Assembly (NCBI RefSeq): GCF_027172205.1
Contig: NC_070614.1
Span: forward strand, 33,098,001-33,162,000
DNA from: Podarcis raffonei
Taxonomy: Eukaryota; Chordata; Lepidosauria; Squamata; Lacertidae
Direction: 5' to 3'
Length of the DNA stretch: 64,000 bases
Shown here: piece by piece, positions 11,801-20,248 of the stretch
Layout: each line of letters opens with the position of its first letter
How positions within the stretch are numbered: position 1 is the stretch's first letter
The notes under the pieces: model-generated
The model's database searches: none
Told to the model about the DNA's origin: nothing
What the model saw: the letters and a program-made list of their open reading frames with translations, nothing else
Made by a program: the position numbers and the translations under genes

Positions 11801-12649
11801 TGCATCCCAGACTACTTTTGTCTTTGTACCTTTATTACCGTTATCAACAAAGTATTCTGTTAATTTCTTTTGCGCTTTTTCCACTATTTTCTGATCATCC
11901 ATAAGATGGTCTTTTAGTCTCCATCTAAAAGTTCTTTCCTCAAAACCTTTCAATTGAAATTCTATTGGGTTGTGATCGGAGATTACTTTCGATTGTATTT
12001 CTATTTTTTGGGTTCTTGGGGTCAGTTCGTTCGAAATCCAGATCTGATCTATCCTTGACATTGACTGATTCGGTTCGGAGTAATAAGTAAATTGTTTGTC
12101 TAACGGGTGTCTGAGTCGCCAAATGTCCATCAAATTACAATTTTTTATCATTGAGAAAAAAGATTTGGGTAACTTCCCTTCTTTACTTGTTCCTTCTCTA
12201 AGTCTATCCATTTCCAGTGAGACTACTCCGTTCATATCGCCCATTAATATAATTTTCTGATCCATGTATTCAAATAGATTTTCTTCTAGGGTTTTGTAAA
12301 AATCAGTCTTATTACCATTTGGCGCATAGATCCCGACTATAATCATATTTTCCCCTTGCCATTTGATTCGAACCGCGATTATCCTTCCCTCTTCATCTTT
12401 AAAGATTTGTTGGGCTTCAATTTTATTTTTGATATATATTACCACTCCTCTTTTTTTCTCTTTATCCGAAGATACAAATTCCTTCCCTAGTCTTTTATTA
12501 ATTAATACTTTTTTGTGTCTTCTTGCCACATGTGTCTCTTGCAAACAAATGATATCTAAGTTTTTCTTTTTTAGAAACTGTTCAATTTTATTCCTTTTCT
12601 TTTTTTCATTCATCCCATTAATATTCCAATTCCAAATTTTTAGCGCCAT
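8888..12649 (-). CDS. L1-A ORF2p (endonuclease / reverse transcriptase)
   Basis: One open frame of 1253 aa, the full length for L1 ORF2p. The N-terminal apurinic-like endonuclease shows WNWNINGMN, CLQETHV near residue 37, MGDMNGVV and SDHNPIEF near 226. The reverse transcriptase shows GRKAPGPDGF-type and [10 protein letters not shown] motifs, [25 protein letters not shown] and the catalytic AFADDLV near residue 695. The C-terminal cysteine motif CWKCKDREGSFYHMWWEC lies near 1110. ORF2p nicks target DNA and copies its RNA there. All catalytic motifs are present, so the copy may be active or only recently silenced. Confidence 0.93.
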   Translation of the reverse strand: MALKIWNWNINGMNEKKKRNKIEQFLKKKNLDIICLQETHVARRHKKVLINKRLGKEFVSSDKEKKRGVVIYIKNKIEAQQIFKDEEGRIIAVRIKWQGENMIIVGIYAPNGNKTDFYKTLEENLFEYMDQKIILMGDMNGVVSLEMDRLREGTSKEGKLPKSFFSMIKNCNLMDIWRLRHPLDKQFTYYSEPNQSMSRIDQIWISNELTPRTQKIEIQSKVISDHNPIEFQLKGFEERTFRWRLKDHLMDDQKIVEKAQKKLTEYFVDNGNKGTKTKVVWDASKAVMRGFFIQQNTIKNKNREKGKEEILKQIMDNEQKLIKKPNHLRIKENIKVLQTQFAVIINREVEWNIKKLRQRNFEFSNKSGKWLAWQIKKRKEQSTVNKIVLDGEEISNPKEIRKGFLDYYRRLYKNKERNNCRKIERYLKDKKVQKIPTDKREQLNTPIEIEEIKEAIKDLKRGKAPGPDGFTACYYKELKLTLMTPLKEVMNNILREGEIPETWKEAYITFIPKQDADLTQVKNYRPISLLNTDYKIFAGILAKRMKNILLEIIHQDQAGFLPGRQMRDNIRNIINIMEYLSARIDKQAIMMFVDAEKAFDNIAWDFMLRNLEHMEVGKEFFNGIRAIYTEQKAKLIINNVVTEEIKIQKGTRQGCPLSPLLFITVLEVLLNSIRQSEKIKGVTIGKREYKTKAFADDLVIMIEEPINTAKEVVEEMEQFGEVAGFKLNRKKTKMIAKNIDQSAIESIQQQTQIEVAKKVKYLGIWLTAKNIDLYRNNYEPVWNEIRKDLEVWGRMRLSFWGRISTIKMNVLPKLLFLFQTIPIIKGNRIFKEWQRALSRYIWQGKKPRIQFKLLTDIRERGGFALPDLKLYYEAACLCWVKEWIKLENKELLDLEGFDNRFGWHAYLWYEKRKVHKGFENHIFRGPLIQIWERYKNLLEPRIPHWLSPLEVMAVKKLNMRGRWITYSQLLFMEGGKWKVKPYEQVKEYVYDWLHYFQINEMFRKECKEYGYADKESKFQREIIDNDGKTLSKMYKLLLEWNLKDEEVKSVMTYWARDIGYNIQFEDWEKLWKEGLNFTACMQLKENVMKMFFRWYMTPTKLSKMYKISNKCWKCKDREGSFYHMWWECRKVKDFWEKIYNELKKILKYTFKKKPEVFLLGILGNEIKRKDHKFFQYAVTAARVLIAQKWKQQELPNVEEWRIKLLDYAELDKLTGKIRYLRDQKFIEDWGKFVEHLECISNGQITLRGFKEAL

Positions 12650-12684
12650 GGCTTCGCAGTTTTAAATAAATTTAATTTATATTC

Positions 12685-13683
12685 TTATAATTTAGCTAAC
12701 TCTTCTTCTTCCTCTTCCTCTTCCTCCTCCTCTTCTGTAAACCTTCCGTTTTCTCCCTCTTCTTCCTCTAATCTTTGTTTTCCTGGTGACCCTCCCTCTG
12801 CTCCTTTATTTTCTTCTGCTTCTGGTCTTAGTTCTTTATACTTTCTCAAAAATTTCCCAGTTTCCTCTGGGTTTGTCAGTCTGTGTCTTTTACCTCTATA
12901 CATGAATGAGATTCCTTCTGGGAACTCCCATCTGAATTCAATGTTGTTTCTCTTCAATGTCTGTACCAATGCTTTATAGGAGTCTCTTCGTTTAAGTAAT
13001 CTAATTGGTATATCTTTAAAGATGATTATGAAATTCCCATCTATATTCAATCTTTTTTCTCTATTCTTCTGTAAAATCATATTTCTCATTTCTCTGTCTT
13101 TAAATGTGATCAAACAGTCTCCTGTAAATCTTTTTGCTTTTGTTGTTTTTACTCTCATTCTAAATGCATTTTGAATTGTTTTAGCCATTTCCTCTATAGG
13201 TAATTCCAGCCATTGTGCTAATTCTGTTATCAATTTCTCCTTAATATTTTCTCCTTGTGACTCTGGTACAGCTCTAAATCTTAAATTCACTTCCCTCTGT
13301 CGAAGTTCATTCATAGCTATTACATCCTTCATATCCTCTTGCGCTTTATTTAGTTCTATCATCCCTACTTTTATCTTTTCTTCTTCCCTCTTAATATCTT
13401 TCATTTCCAGTCTTGTCTTCTTCAATCCCTCCTCTACCGATTGTGTTCTTCTGAACACTTCTTTAATTTGACCTTTCAATTCATTAACTGTTTCATCAAT
13501 TTTTTTGTCCATTTTCCCAATTTTGTTGTCTACCTGCTCTAGTTTAGACTCCAAATTCTTTTCACTTTGTCTAATTTCTGCAAACATTCTTAATATATCA
13601 GCCTTAAAATCTATTTCTTGTTTTGACCCTTTCCTCTCCGCAGGTGTTCCCCCATCAACCCCTTTCTTCGATGGATTTGACAT
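12685..13683 (-). CDS. L1-A ORF1p (RNA-binding chaperone)
   Basis: The 332-aa protein follows the L1 ORF1p plan. The N-terminus is basic and followed by a long heptad-rich coiled coil (roughly residues 25-145). An RRM-like region has RQREVNLRFRAVPESQGENI and FRMRVKTTKAKRFTGDCLI, then a C-terminal domain (IIFKDIPIRLLKRRDSYKAL, then EFRWEFPEGISFMYRGKRHR). It ends in an unusual run of 12 glutamates before LAKL. ORF1p trimers bind the L1 RNA to form the retrotransposition particle. The start is the first ATG of the frame (MSNPSKKG). Confidence 0.88.
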   Translation of the reverse strand: MSNPSKKGVDGGTPAERKGSKQEIDFKADILRMFAEIRQSEKNLESKLEQVDNKIGKMDKKIDETVNELKGQIKEVFRRTQSVEEGLKKTRLEMKDIKREEEKIKVGMIELNKAQEDMKDVIAMNELRQREVNLRFRAVPESQGENIKEKLITELAQWLELPIEEMAKTIQNAFRMRVKTTKAKRFTGDCLITFKDREMRNMILQKNREKRLNIDGNFIIIFKDIPIRLLKRRDSYKALVQTLKRNNIEFRWEFPEGISFMYRGKRHRLTNPEETGKFLRKYKELRPEAEENKGAEGGSPGKQRLEEEEGENGRFTEEEEEEEEEEEELAKL

Positions 13684-14413
13684 TTTATTCTGTTTGGTCC
13701 CACCAACCTCTTACCGACCCTTCGACGTTTACCAGTTTAACCAATTTAATCCTTTCCCAATTGTTCGATTTCAAGTTTACCCTTCTAGTTATTTAAGGTT
13801 TCAACTCCCAATTTTACCCTCATACAAATCAATAATCTCATATATCACTGTCTGTGAATTTAGAGTCCACCACTGCCGTCTTCTTGCTTGTACTCAGACT
13901 ATTCCACTTTATGGTAGTATTTTCTCGGTGGAATCCAATTTCGAGAGGAGGGAGATGCAGTTCCTCTAATTCAATAACAAAGTGTATAATACACAGGATG
14001 TGCTGGTAGTTCTTAGGCACGGAACTGTAAAAGAAGTGAAAGCTGTTTAATAAAATCACTACCACCACCACAAAAATGCATTTGTACTCTTCAGCATCTT
14101 TTATCCAAATGTTTCCGAGATGGTGGCAAACTTTAGAACCACTTTAGAAAATAATAGATTTAAAAAGAATTGAGAGAAAACAGAAATTGTCTTACACAGG
14201 TTCATCAATCAAGATCTGTGTAGGCTGTTCCTTGAATCTGAGGCTCTCATAGTTTAAGAAGACTTGGGAAACCATCTCCCCAATGATGAGGTCACCAGGC
14301 TGGTAAAATTCATGTGGAATAGGGAGAGGATCATCATATGTGCTGCAGTTAATGGAATACTTCTTGCATACAGCATGAGACAGAAGTACAAGCAGCAACA
14401 CCACCAGAAGCAT

Positions 14414-15499
14414 GTTCCTGTTGAAAAAGTTTCACCTCTAAATCAACATTCTCATGTTTACATCTACAGCAGTATATGTAGCTATTTTCTTTTTACCTAC
14501 AGACTGACTCGAATGTATCTAATGATATCCGTAAACCATCTCCTGATTTTATATTCTATAATGGTTCTCTTTAATCAGTGTTTCCAAATAGCATACTCTA
14601 TTTATTGCCTCACTTTCCCATCTGTATGAATTCAAATCTTCATATGTTCCTGGTCAAGTAGAAATATCAAAGGTTTTCATTGGTGTACAAATAAAGTGTA
14701 ACCCTGAAGATTCTCCATGGGTTTGTTCAAAAGAATGTGAATTGCATTATAAGGAGGTGGTCTTATGGTTCAGAACATGTCCATGTGCTTTTATTCATAC
14801 CTAACCAAAGAGGTCAAGATTTGCCCAGTCAATATTTGGGAATTGGATGGTTCAGTTGGCAAGGGGAAAGGATGAGAACAGGAATATTCACACTATACTT
14901 TTTGGCGTTTAAAAGTGTGACAAAATCAGTTGATGAGAAACATACTATAACATGTATAGGGGAAATTATCATAAAAGAAAATGAAAGAGCCCTGTCTATG
15001 CCTATATCCAGTGATCAAGAATATAAGGTATTTATACGTTCTTTTCCAGATACTGATTGTTGATCTTACTGAAGACACCCGTACCTCCAATGTTTAAGAG
15101 GATGGATGCTAGTAATTTTGACTATGATTGGAGTGATTAAAATCTCCCCTGTGTATTGATGTTCCTTGAAGTTGTGCCTTGAATAACAAAAGCACTAAGT
15201 GTATTTTTCTACCTAAACTCTACAGGCATTATTTTCTTTTCTGAGGGGTAACAAATGGCCAGTGGCACTTAGCCAGAAAGTTGTACACTCCTTTTGTCCC
15301 GGACTAGAGTTAAATTCACACAAACAGACCACTCACTTAAAGGCCAGGAAATCTAAAGTTCAATGTTTTCATGATGGGAATATCTTTTTCTATTAGATCA
15401 CTTCAAATTCTTGCTTGTTCCATTTATTGTTGTCATTACTACAATTTTTTAATTATTAACAGTATGTATTTATCCAATACTATATATGTTTGTTCATTT
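14414..15499 (-). promoter_or_regulatory. Conserved 5' flank of V2R-2
   Basis: Still well matched to the flanks of the live genes although the gene itself is dead, which argues for recent death. No separate gene is seen. Confidence 0.5.
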
Positions 15500-15722
15500 C
15501 TTTAATACATTTATATACCACCTTTATCTTCCAAGGATCTTAACGCGGTGTACATAGTCTTCCTCCCCCCATTTAATCCTCAAAACAATCCTGTGAGGTA
15601 GGTTAGGCTATAAGATGGTGACTAGCCCAAGGTCCCCCAGTGAGCTTCATGGCTGTGTAGGGATTCAAACCCTGCTAGTTCCTAGTCCAACACTCTAACC
15701 TTTCACCACACTGTGTGCCCAT
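15500..15722 (-). mobile_element. MIR-like tRNA SINE in V2R-2 5' flank
   Basis: Co-duplicated copy of the SINE at 6195-6420, with GATTCAAACCCTGCTAG and AACACTCTAACC in the same order. Confidence 0.7.
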
Positions 15723-15879
15723 TGCATAACATCAGGAAGAAAGATTTTCAGTCCTAAATTTTGACTCTGTGTATGTTTCAACAAAGTTTCAATTCCTTGG
15801 GGTTTCACATAAATCATTCTATGCATTGACAAAATGAACACACATGGCTGCATGGGCCCAATTCAAAGTACTAATTTTG

Positions 15880-16290
15880 ACCTATATAGCCTTAGGACCA
15901 CAATACCTCAAGGACCACCTATCTCTTTCTGAACCTACCTGGATCCTGTGATTGTCATCTGAGGCCCTTCTTCTTGTGCCACCTCCACAAAAGCTCTGCA
16001 GTGGTTCCTCATTTGTGGAATGCTCTTCCCAGGGTGGTTTGACTGACGCTTTCATTACACGCCTTTAGTGTGCGATGAAAACATTATTCATCAAGCAGGT
16101 CTTGGAATGATTAACATCCTATAGCCTTTTATATGTGTTTGTTGGAGGGGGTGAGGGTGGTGAGAAAGGAGGTTGTGTATCCATTATTGTTTTTATTATA
16201 TGTATTGTGTTTTTATCTTGCAATTTTATGTTGTCAACTGCCCTGAGATCTATGGATGAAGGGTGGTATATAAATTTAATAATTCCAAGG
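15880..16290 (+). mobile_element. L2-type 3' end, V2R-2 unit
   Basis: Traces of the L2 C-terminal coding region (CACAATACCTCAAGGACCAC, GTGGAATGCTCTTCCC) are followed by the tail CTGCCCTGAGATCTATGG and TATATAAATTTAATAA. The same piece lies at 36880-37310 and 54975-55450. Confidence 0.7.
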
Positions 16291-16400
16291 TCATGGGATT
16301 ATGAAATTGTAGAGCTGGAAGTAATCTTGGGTGTCATGTGGTCCAGCCTCCTGCAAAGCAAGTCCATTGACTGTGCAGACCATGGGGGAGTATTGCAAAG
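16290..16400 (-). mobile_element. CR1 3' end fragment, V2R-2 unit
   Basis: The plus strand reads GAAATTGTAGAGCTGGAAGT, TCATGTGGTCCAGCCTCCTG and CAAAGCAAGTCC, the reverse of a CR1 3' end. Copies lie at 37518-37620 and 57580-57680. Confidence 0.65.
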
Positions 16401-16499
16401 GCAGGTGAGTACATTGCATGGCATCAGTTATTTGTCTGTGACAGATTGTTTGTCCACATGTACAAAGGGATGGGGAAGGATTTAGTTTGCTCTTTGAGT

Positions 16500-18273
16500 A
16501 CTGGAAAATTGCCAGAATCTTGGAAAGCATCATATATTACGTTCATTCTGAAACAACGTTCATTCTGAAACTGCTAACTCTCTAAGCATCACCTCTTCCA
16601 ATATGAAGCGACCCAGACATAAGGTTCTTTTTAATGTGCCCCTCCACTGGAGGGTGGCAACACAAGTATGGGCCTTTTCTGTGGTGGCTCCCCATTTGTG
16701 GATTGCTCTCCTTAGGGAGTCCCTTCTGGCACCATCAATATATATCTTTAGATACTAGGCAGAGGCATAGGAAGGTCAGGTGGTACCTGGTGCAGAAAAT
16801 TTCTTGTCACCCCGCCCCCAACATTGTTTGTTTGGGGCGGTTTTTTTGGCTGAAAAAAATGATTTTACCTAAAACTCTGCAGAAGCCTGCACCAGAGAAT
16901 TGTATAGTTGGAAGGGACCCCTGAGGGTCATCTAGCCAAACCCCTGGGGCAATGCAGGGATCTCAATTAAACCACCCCTGACCGATGGCCATCTGTCTTC
17001 TGTTTTTCTCCTCCACCAGGACACACAACAACAGAGACTGGAGGTGGGGGAAAAGATAAATTTTGACAATGGGTCAGATTTGTCAGGTGCCTGCAGGAAC
17101 ATCTTGAAGACTTTACACAGAGAGGAACCCCAAACTGGTTTCCCCGCATGTTACATTACAGGCAGGGAGCCAGCTCAGACAGAGAGAAAGACATGGGGGA
17201 GGACAAAAGAATACCAAAGTCCACTTAAAAAATAATAATAATAAAAGTCTTGTGTCAGGAATATTTTTCTGCAAAAGCATCAGACTGGTTGTCAAAAGTG
17301 TGAACTTCATTAATAGATCCTATTTAAAGAAATTGGTCAATTAGCCACAGAATTGCTTTGCTGATTTTTCTCATCTTCTTTGAATTACACAACTGTTTTG
17401 GGGGGTTCCTAACTTCATGCAGGGGAGACTGATGGGGAATAGTGGAGGGACGCGGATCCTACTTTCATGCAGGGGAGGCTGGGGGCACAGGGGAGGCCGG
17501 CCTGCCGAGCGCCCAGGGCAGCGCTGAGTTGCTCCTCCTGGCGCCATGCATGGGCAAAACGAGTGGCAGCGCTGCCATTGTCCAGTTCACTCCACTTTCG
17601 GGGGCAGCAGAGGCTTTTTGGAGGGGGATTGAAGCCCAAAGGGGGTGCACAGGACAGGCAGCGGCCTTGGCAGGCTTCCTCAGCAGCCCAGAAAGTTGGC
17701 CTGAATTGAAATTTCAGCCTTCACGACATAGGAAAACGGCCAAGTAAACAGCTATTTTCATGGAGGTGGCTCAAGATATTAACTGATATACATGAAATTT
17801 CATACGTAGCTATATAATCCTTAGTGTAATAAGATAAGACCTTTGGAGTAGGCATTTTTTAAAAAAAGCTTTTTATGAACCACCCTAGTAGGGCAGTAAT
17901 TGTTCTTTGATAATTTGTCACCTTCCTCCATGATGGCGCCCACCCCGCCCACCCCTGGTACTAGACAAAAGCTTTATAACCAGGCTTTGGGCCTTTGTCT
18001 GTGGCCTTTTAGAGTTGGGCAAGGTGTTTTTAATGTATTTCTTTTCCTCTTGGTTTTATTATATCCATGGTTGTTGGTTTTTTGTATGTCTATTTGTTTG
18101 CTTGTAAATCATTTAATGGAGACAAGACAGAGGTGATCTTAATCAGTTGGAAGGTAGAAGAGAAAATCTGCAGGCTCTCTTGTTATAACAGATCCACTGA
18201 CTGTTTTCTGTTTTCAGGCACAATTCAAAGTGCTGGTTGTTACCTATAAAGTTACATGAAAGATAATTCCTTT
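16500..18273. other. Intergenic spacer left of L1-B
   Basis: Apart from the CR1 end at 16896-17010 there are weak L2-like traces (TGGAGGGTGGCAACACAAGT near 16650 and an L2-style tail near 17980-18120). A GC-rich island-like segment lies at about 17450-17700 with no convincing ORF or known repeat. Nothing codes here. Confidence 0.4.
16896..17010 (-). mobile_element. CR1 3' end fragment
   Basis: The plus strand reads TATAGTTGGAAGGGACCCCT, GAGGGTCATCTAGCC, CAATGCAGGGATC and GATGGCCATCTG, typical of the reversed 3' end of squamate CR1. Confidence 0.75.
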
Positions 18274-19222
18274 ATATGAGTCTTGATTTGACCTCCGGAG
18301 GCGGCGCCATCGGTAATGGCGGAATCCCTCTGTCTCTGAGGGACCAGCTTGGCAGAAATTGGGTCTTGCCGCTGCGGTGAAGCGGGGACCCCTCTCAAAA
18401 CCCACAGGCAGGAGAAGCCTGTGGTCCTGGGACCTGGCGGGCACCACTAGCGCCCCCCCCGAACGACAAAGGAGCCCGGTAACGGGCTCCGGATTCGCAG
18501 CGGGGTGTTTGGCGCGGTGCTGTGGGTCAATCGCTACTTCTGCTGAGTGAAGCCGCGCAGCTGTTACCGGAGAGTGCCGACCTTCTTCCTCTGAAAATTT
18601 GGCTATGAAACAACAACCCGTGAGTAGGTTATATGTAAAGATTGGATTATAAAGAAATTATTAAGAAGAATTTGGACCGAAGCGGAAAGGCACAAAATAG
18701 GAAGTCTGCCTTCCGCTTTTGTAGAGATATCAAAGGCATAGACTGTGTCCGCTAAGCCTGTGTTGTTAAAGAGTTTTAAAAGACTTTATTTCTGACATCT
18801 GCACAAGAACTCCCCCCTCAGAAGAGGGAGGGAAGATTTTTACGAGACTTTTCTGCTGTTTTAAAGAGTGTTAAAAGAACAAGACCACCACTCAATCCTT
18901 GGAATCGGAATGCCAGATTAATGGGACTGTTACAGTTTTGTGCACTTTTTATGGACTTTGTTACAAATTGATAGAAAGTTAACTCTGCAAGAAGGATACT
19001 TAGAACTGATACTGTGGCTACTTATTCAAGGGGAAATTAACAGAAGTTTAAAAGTTGAACTTTTTAGCTATAAACTTTAATTGTTACTGTGTCCCCCTAG
19101 AGGATTTATGAAACTGTTACAACTGGCTACTGGGGACTTTCCACTCTCAACAGGCTGGGAAAATTTCCATTGATAAACAAGCTTGGACTGTGAGACTGAC
19201 CTTGAAGCTCAGATAAGGTGTT

Positions 19223-20236
19223 ATGGCAAGTCAGCCGCCAGAAAGAGCAACAAGATCGACAAAAGCCAAACTGCAGCAGCAGCAACAGAGAAGAGCGTCA
19301 GCATCTGGTCCCCCTGGTCCACCAGAGGAAGAGCCAGGTCAACAAGGATTTAAAGGAATGACTTCGGAAGAAGGTTCAATTGCTTTGGCACTAGAAATTT
19401 TTTTTGGAACTTTGGAAAAAGTAAGTAAGCAACTTGACCAAAATACTCTAAGTATTAACAACTTGGGGCAGAAAGTAAATTCAAATACAGATTCTATTGA
19501 GAAAAATACAAATTCTATTGAGAAACTGCTGCAGGAAGCTGCATTAAATCGCAAGACAGCTCAAGAGGCAAAGGAAATAGCAGAGGAGGTAAAGGGAGAG
19601 ATATCACCAATACACAGAAGGCTGGATGATCATAAATCGCAGCTGTCTATGTTTGAATTAAGAGATAAACAGACTAATCTGAGGATCAGGGGAGTACCTG
19701 AACGTGAGAAAGAAAGTTTAAGTGAATTTCTTACGCAGGAATTTACAGAATTTTGGGAGTTAGACGAAGAAAAGCCAGACTTTAAGATAGTAAGCGCTTT
19801 CAGACTTGGAAGAGGAGGGAGGAAGAACAGGGTGAGAGACTGTTTGATCTCCCTCCGATCGAAAGAGGAGAGGGATAAAATACGGAATTTGCATTTTCAA
19901 AAGACTCTTGAGATAGAAGACGCAAGGATTGAGATTTTTAAAGATATCCCAAAATATCTATTGGAACTGAGAGCCAACTACGGAGATCTGGCAGCCTTGT
20001 TGAGAGGAAGTCGAATTTTATTCAGGTGGGAATTCCCCCAAGGCCTATCCTTTACCTTCAAAGGGAAAAAGGTTAAAATTAGAACAGTGGAAGATAAGGA
20101 GAAATTCTTGAAAGACCACGAAGAGGAATTGCAAAAAGGGGCAGGAAAAGAGCCAGGAGTACCACCACCACCTTTGGGATCAGTGATACCACCGTCAGAC
20201 GAAGAACAACTGCTGGGAGCAGTTGGAGGAAAATAA
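19223..20236 (+). CDS. L1-B ORF1p
   Basis: An intact 337-aa L1 ORF1 protein. It has a Q/P-rich basic start (KLQQQQQRRA), a coiled coil through about residue 135 with repeated NTDSIEKNTNSIEK heptads, an RRM-like segment (DKQTNLRIRGVPEREK, FRLGRGGRKNRVRDCLISL) and a C-terminal domain ([38 protein letters not shown]). The tail is acidic and proline-rich. The stop lies 12 bp before the ORF2 ATG. ORF1 is still open although ORF2 is dead. Confidence 0.85.
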   Translation: MASQPPERATRSTKAKLQQQQQRRASASGPPGPPEEEPGQQGFKGMTSEEGSIALALEIFFGTLEKVSKQLDQNTLSINNLGQKVNSNTDSIEKNTNSIEKLLQEAALNRKTAQEAKEIAEEVKGEISPIHRRLDDHKSQLSMFELRDKQTNLRIRGVPEREKESLSEFLTQEFTEFWELDEEKPDFKIVSAFRLGRGGRKNRVRDCLISLRSKEERDKIRNLHFQKTLEIEDARIEIFKDIPKYLLELRANYGDLAALLRGSRILFRWEFPQGLSFTFKGKKVKIRTVEDKEKFLKDHEEELQKGAGKEPGVPPPPLGSVIPPSDEEQLLGAVGGK

Positions 20237-20248
20237 AATAAACACATC

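Larger units (their letters stand above)
8672..13993 (-). mobile_element. L1-A: full-length L1 LINE with both ORFs open
   Basis: The element is 5.3 kb on the minus strand: a 310-bp 5' UTR (13684-13993), ORF1, a 35-bp gap, ORF2, a short 3' UTR and a poly(A) tail (the T run at 8671-8682), with AATAAA just before the tail. It is flanked by a 21-bp target-site duplication starting CAGGATGTG (8651-8671 and 13994-14014). Both ORFs are uninterrupted and the duplication is perfect, so it inserted recently. It landed inside exon 2 of V2R-2. Its ORF1 and 5' UTR differ from L1-B and L1-C, so it is a separate L1 subfamily. Confidence 0.93.
8390..14413 (-). pseudogene. V2R-2: truncated V2R (exons 1-2 only), exon 2 split by L1-A
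   Basis: Exon 1 (14196-14413) is complete and encodes the same signal peptide and N-terminus as its paralogues ([16 protein letters not shown]...). Exon 2 begins at 14024 after a normal acceptor, runs to about 13994, and resumes at 8671-8390. The two parts are separated by L1-A, flanked by a 21-bp target-site duplication (8651-8671 and 13994-14014). Without the L1 and one duplicate copy, exon 2 would be the usual 292 bp, and its frame is otherwise open ([20 protein letters not shown] and the following residues). Homology to the intron 2 of the paralogues stops near 8275, and no exon 3-6 sequence lies between here and V2R-1. The locus therefore lost its 3' half as well as suffering the L1 hit. 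The order of the two events cannot be told. It cannot encode a receptor. Confidence 0.9.

Noticed and set aside
11463-11894. Plus-strand frames of up to 154 codons across L1-A
   Set aside because: Antisense shadows of L1 ORF1 and ORF2, hydrophobic because the sense strand is A-rich.
17442-17747. Overlapping frames in a GC-rich segment that could suggest a CpG-island gene
   Set aside because: Frames exist in several phases on both strands only because of base composition; there are no splice sites, start context or domain.
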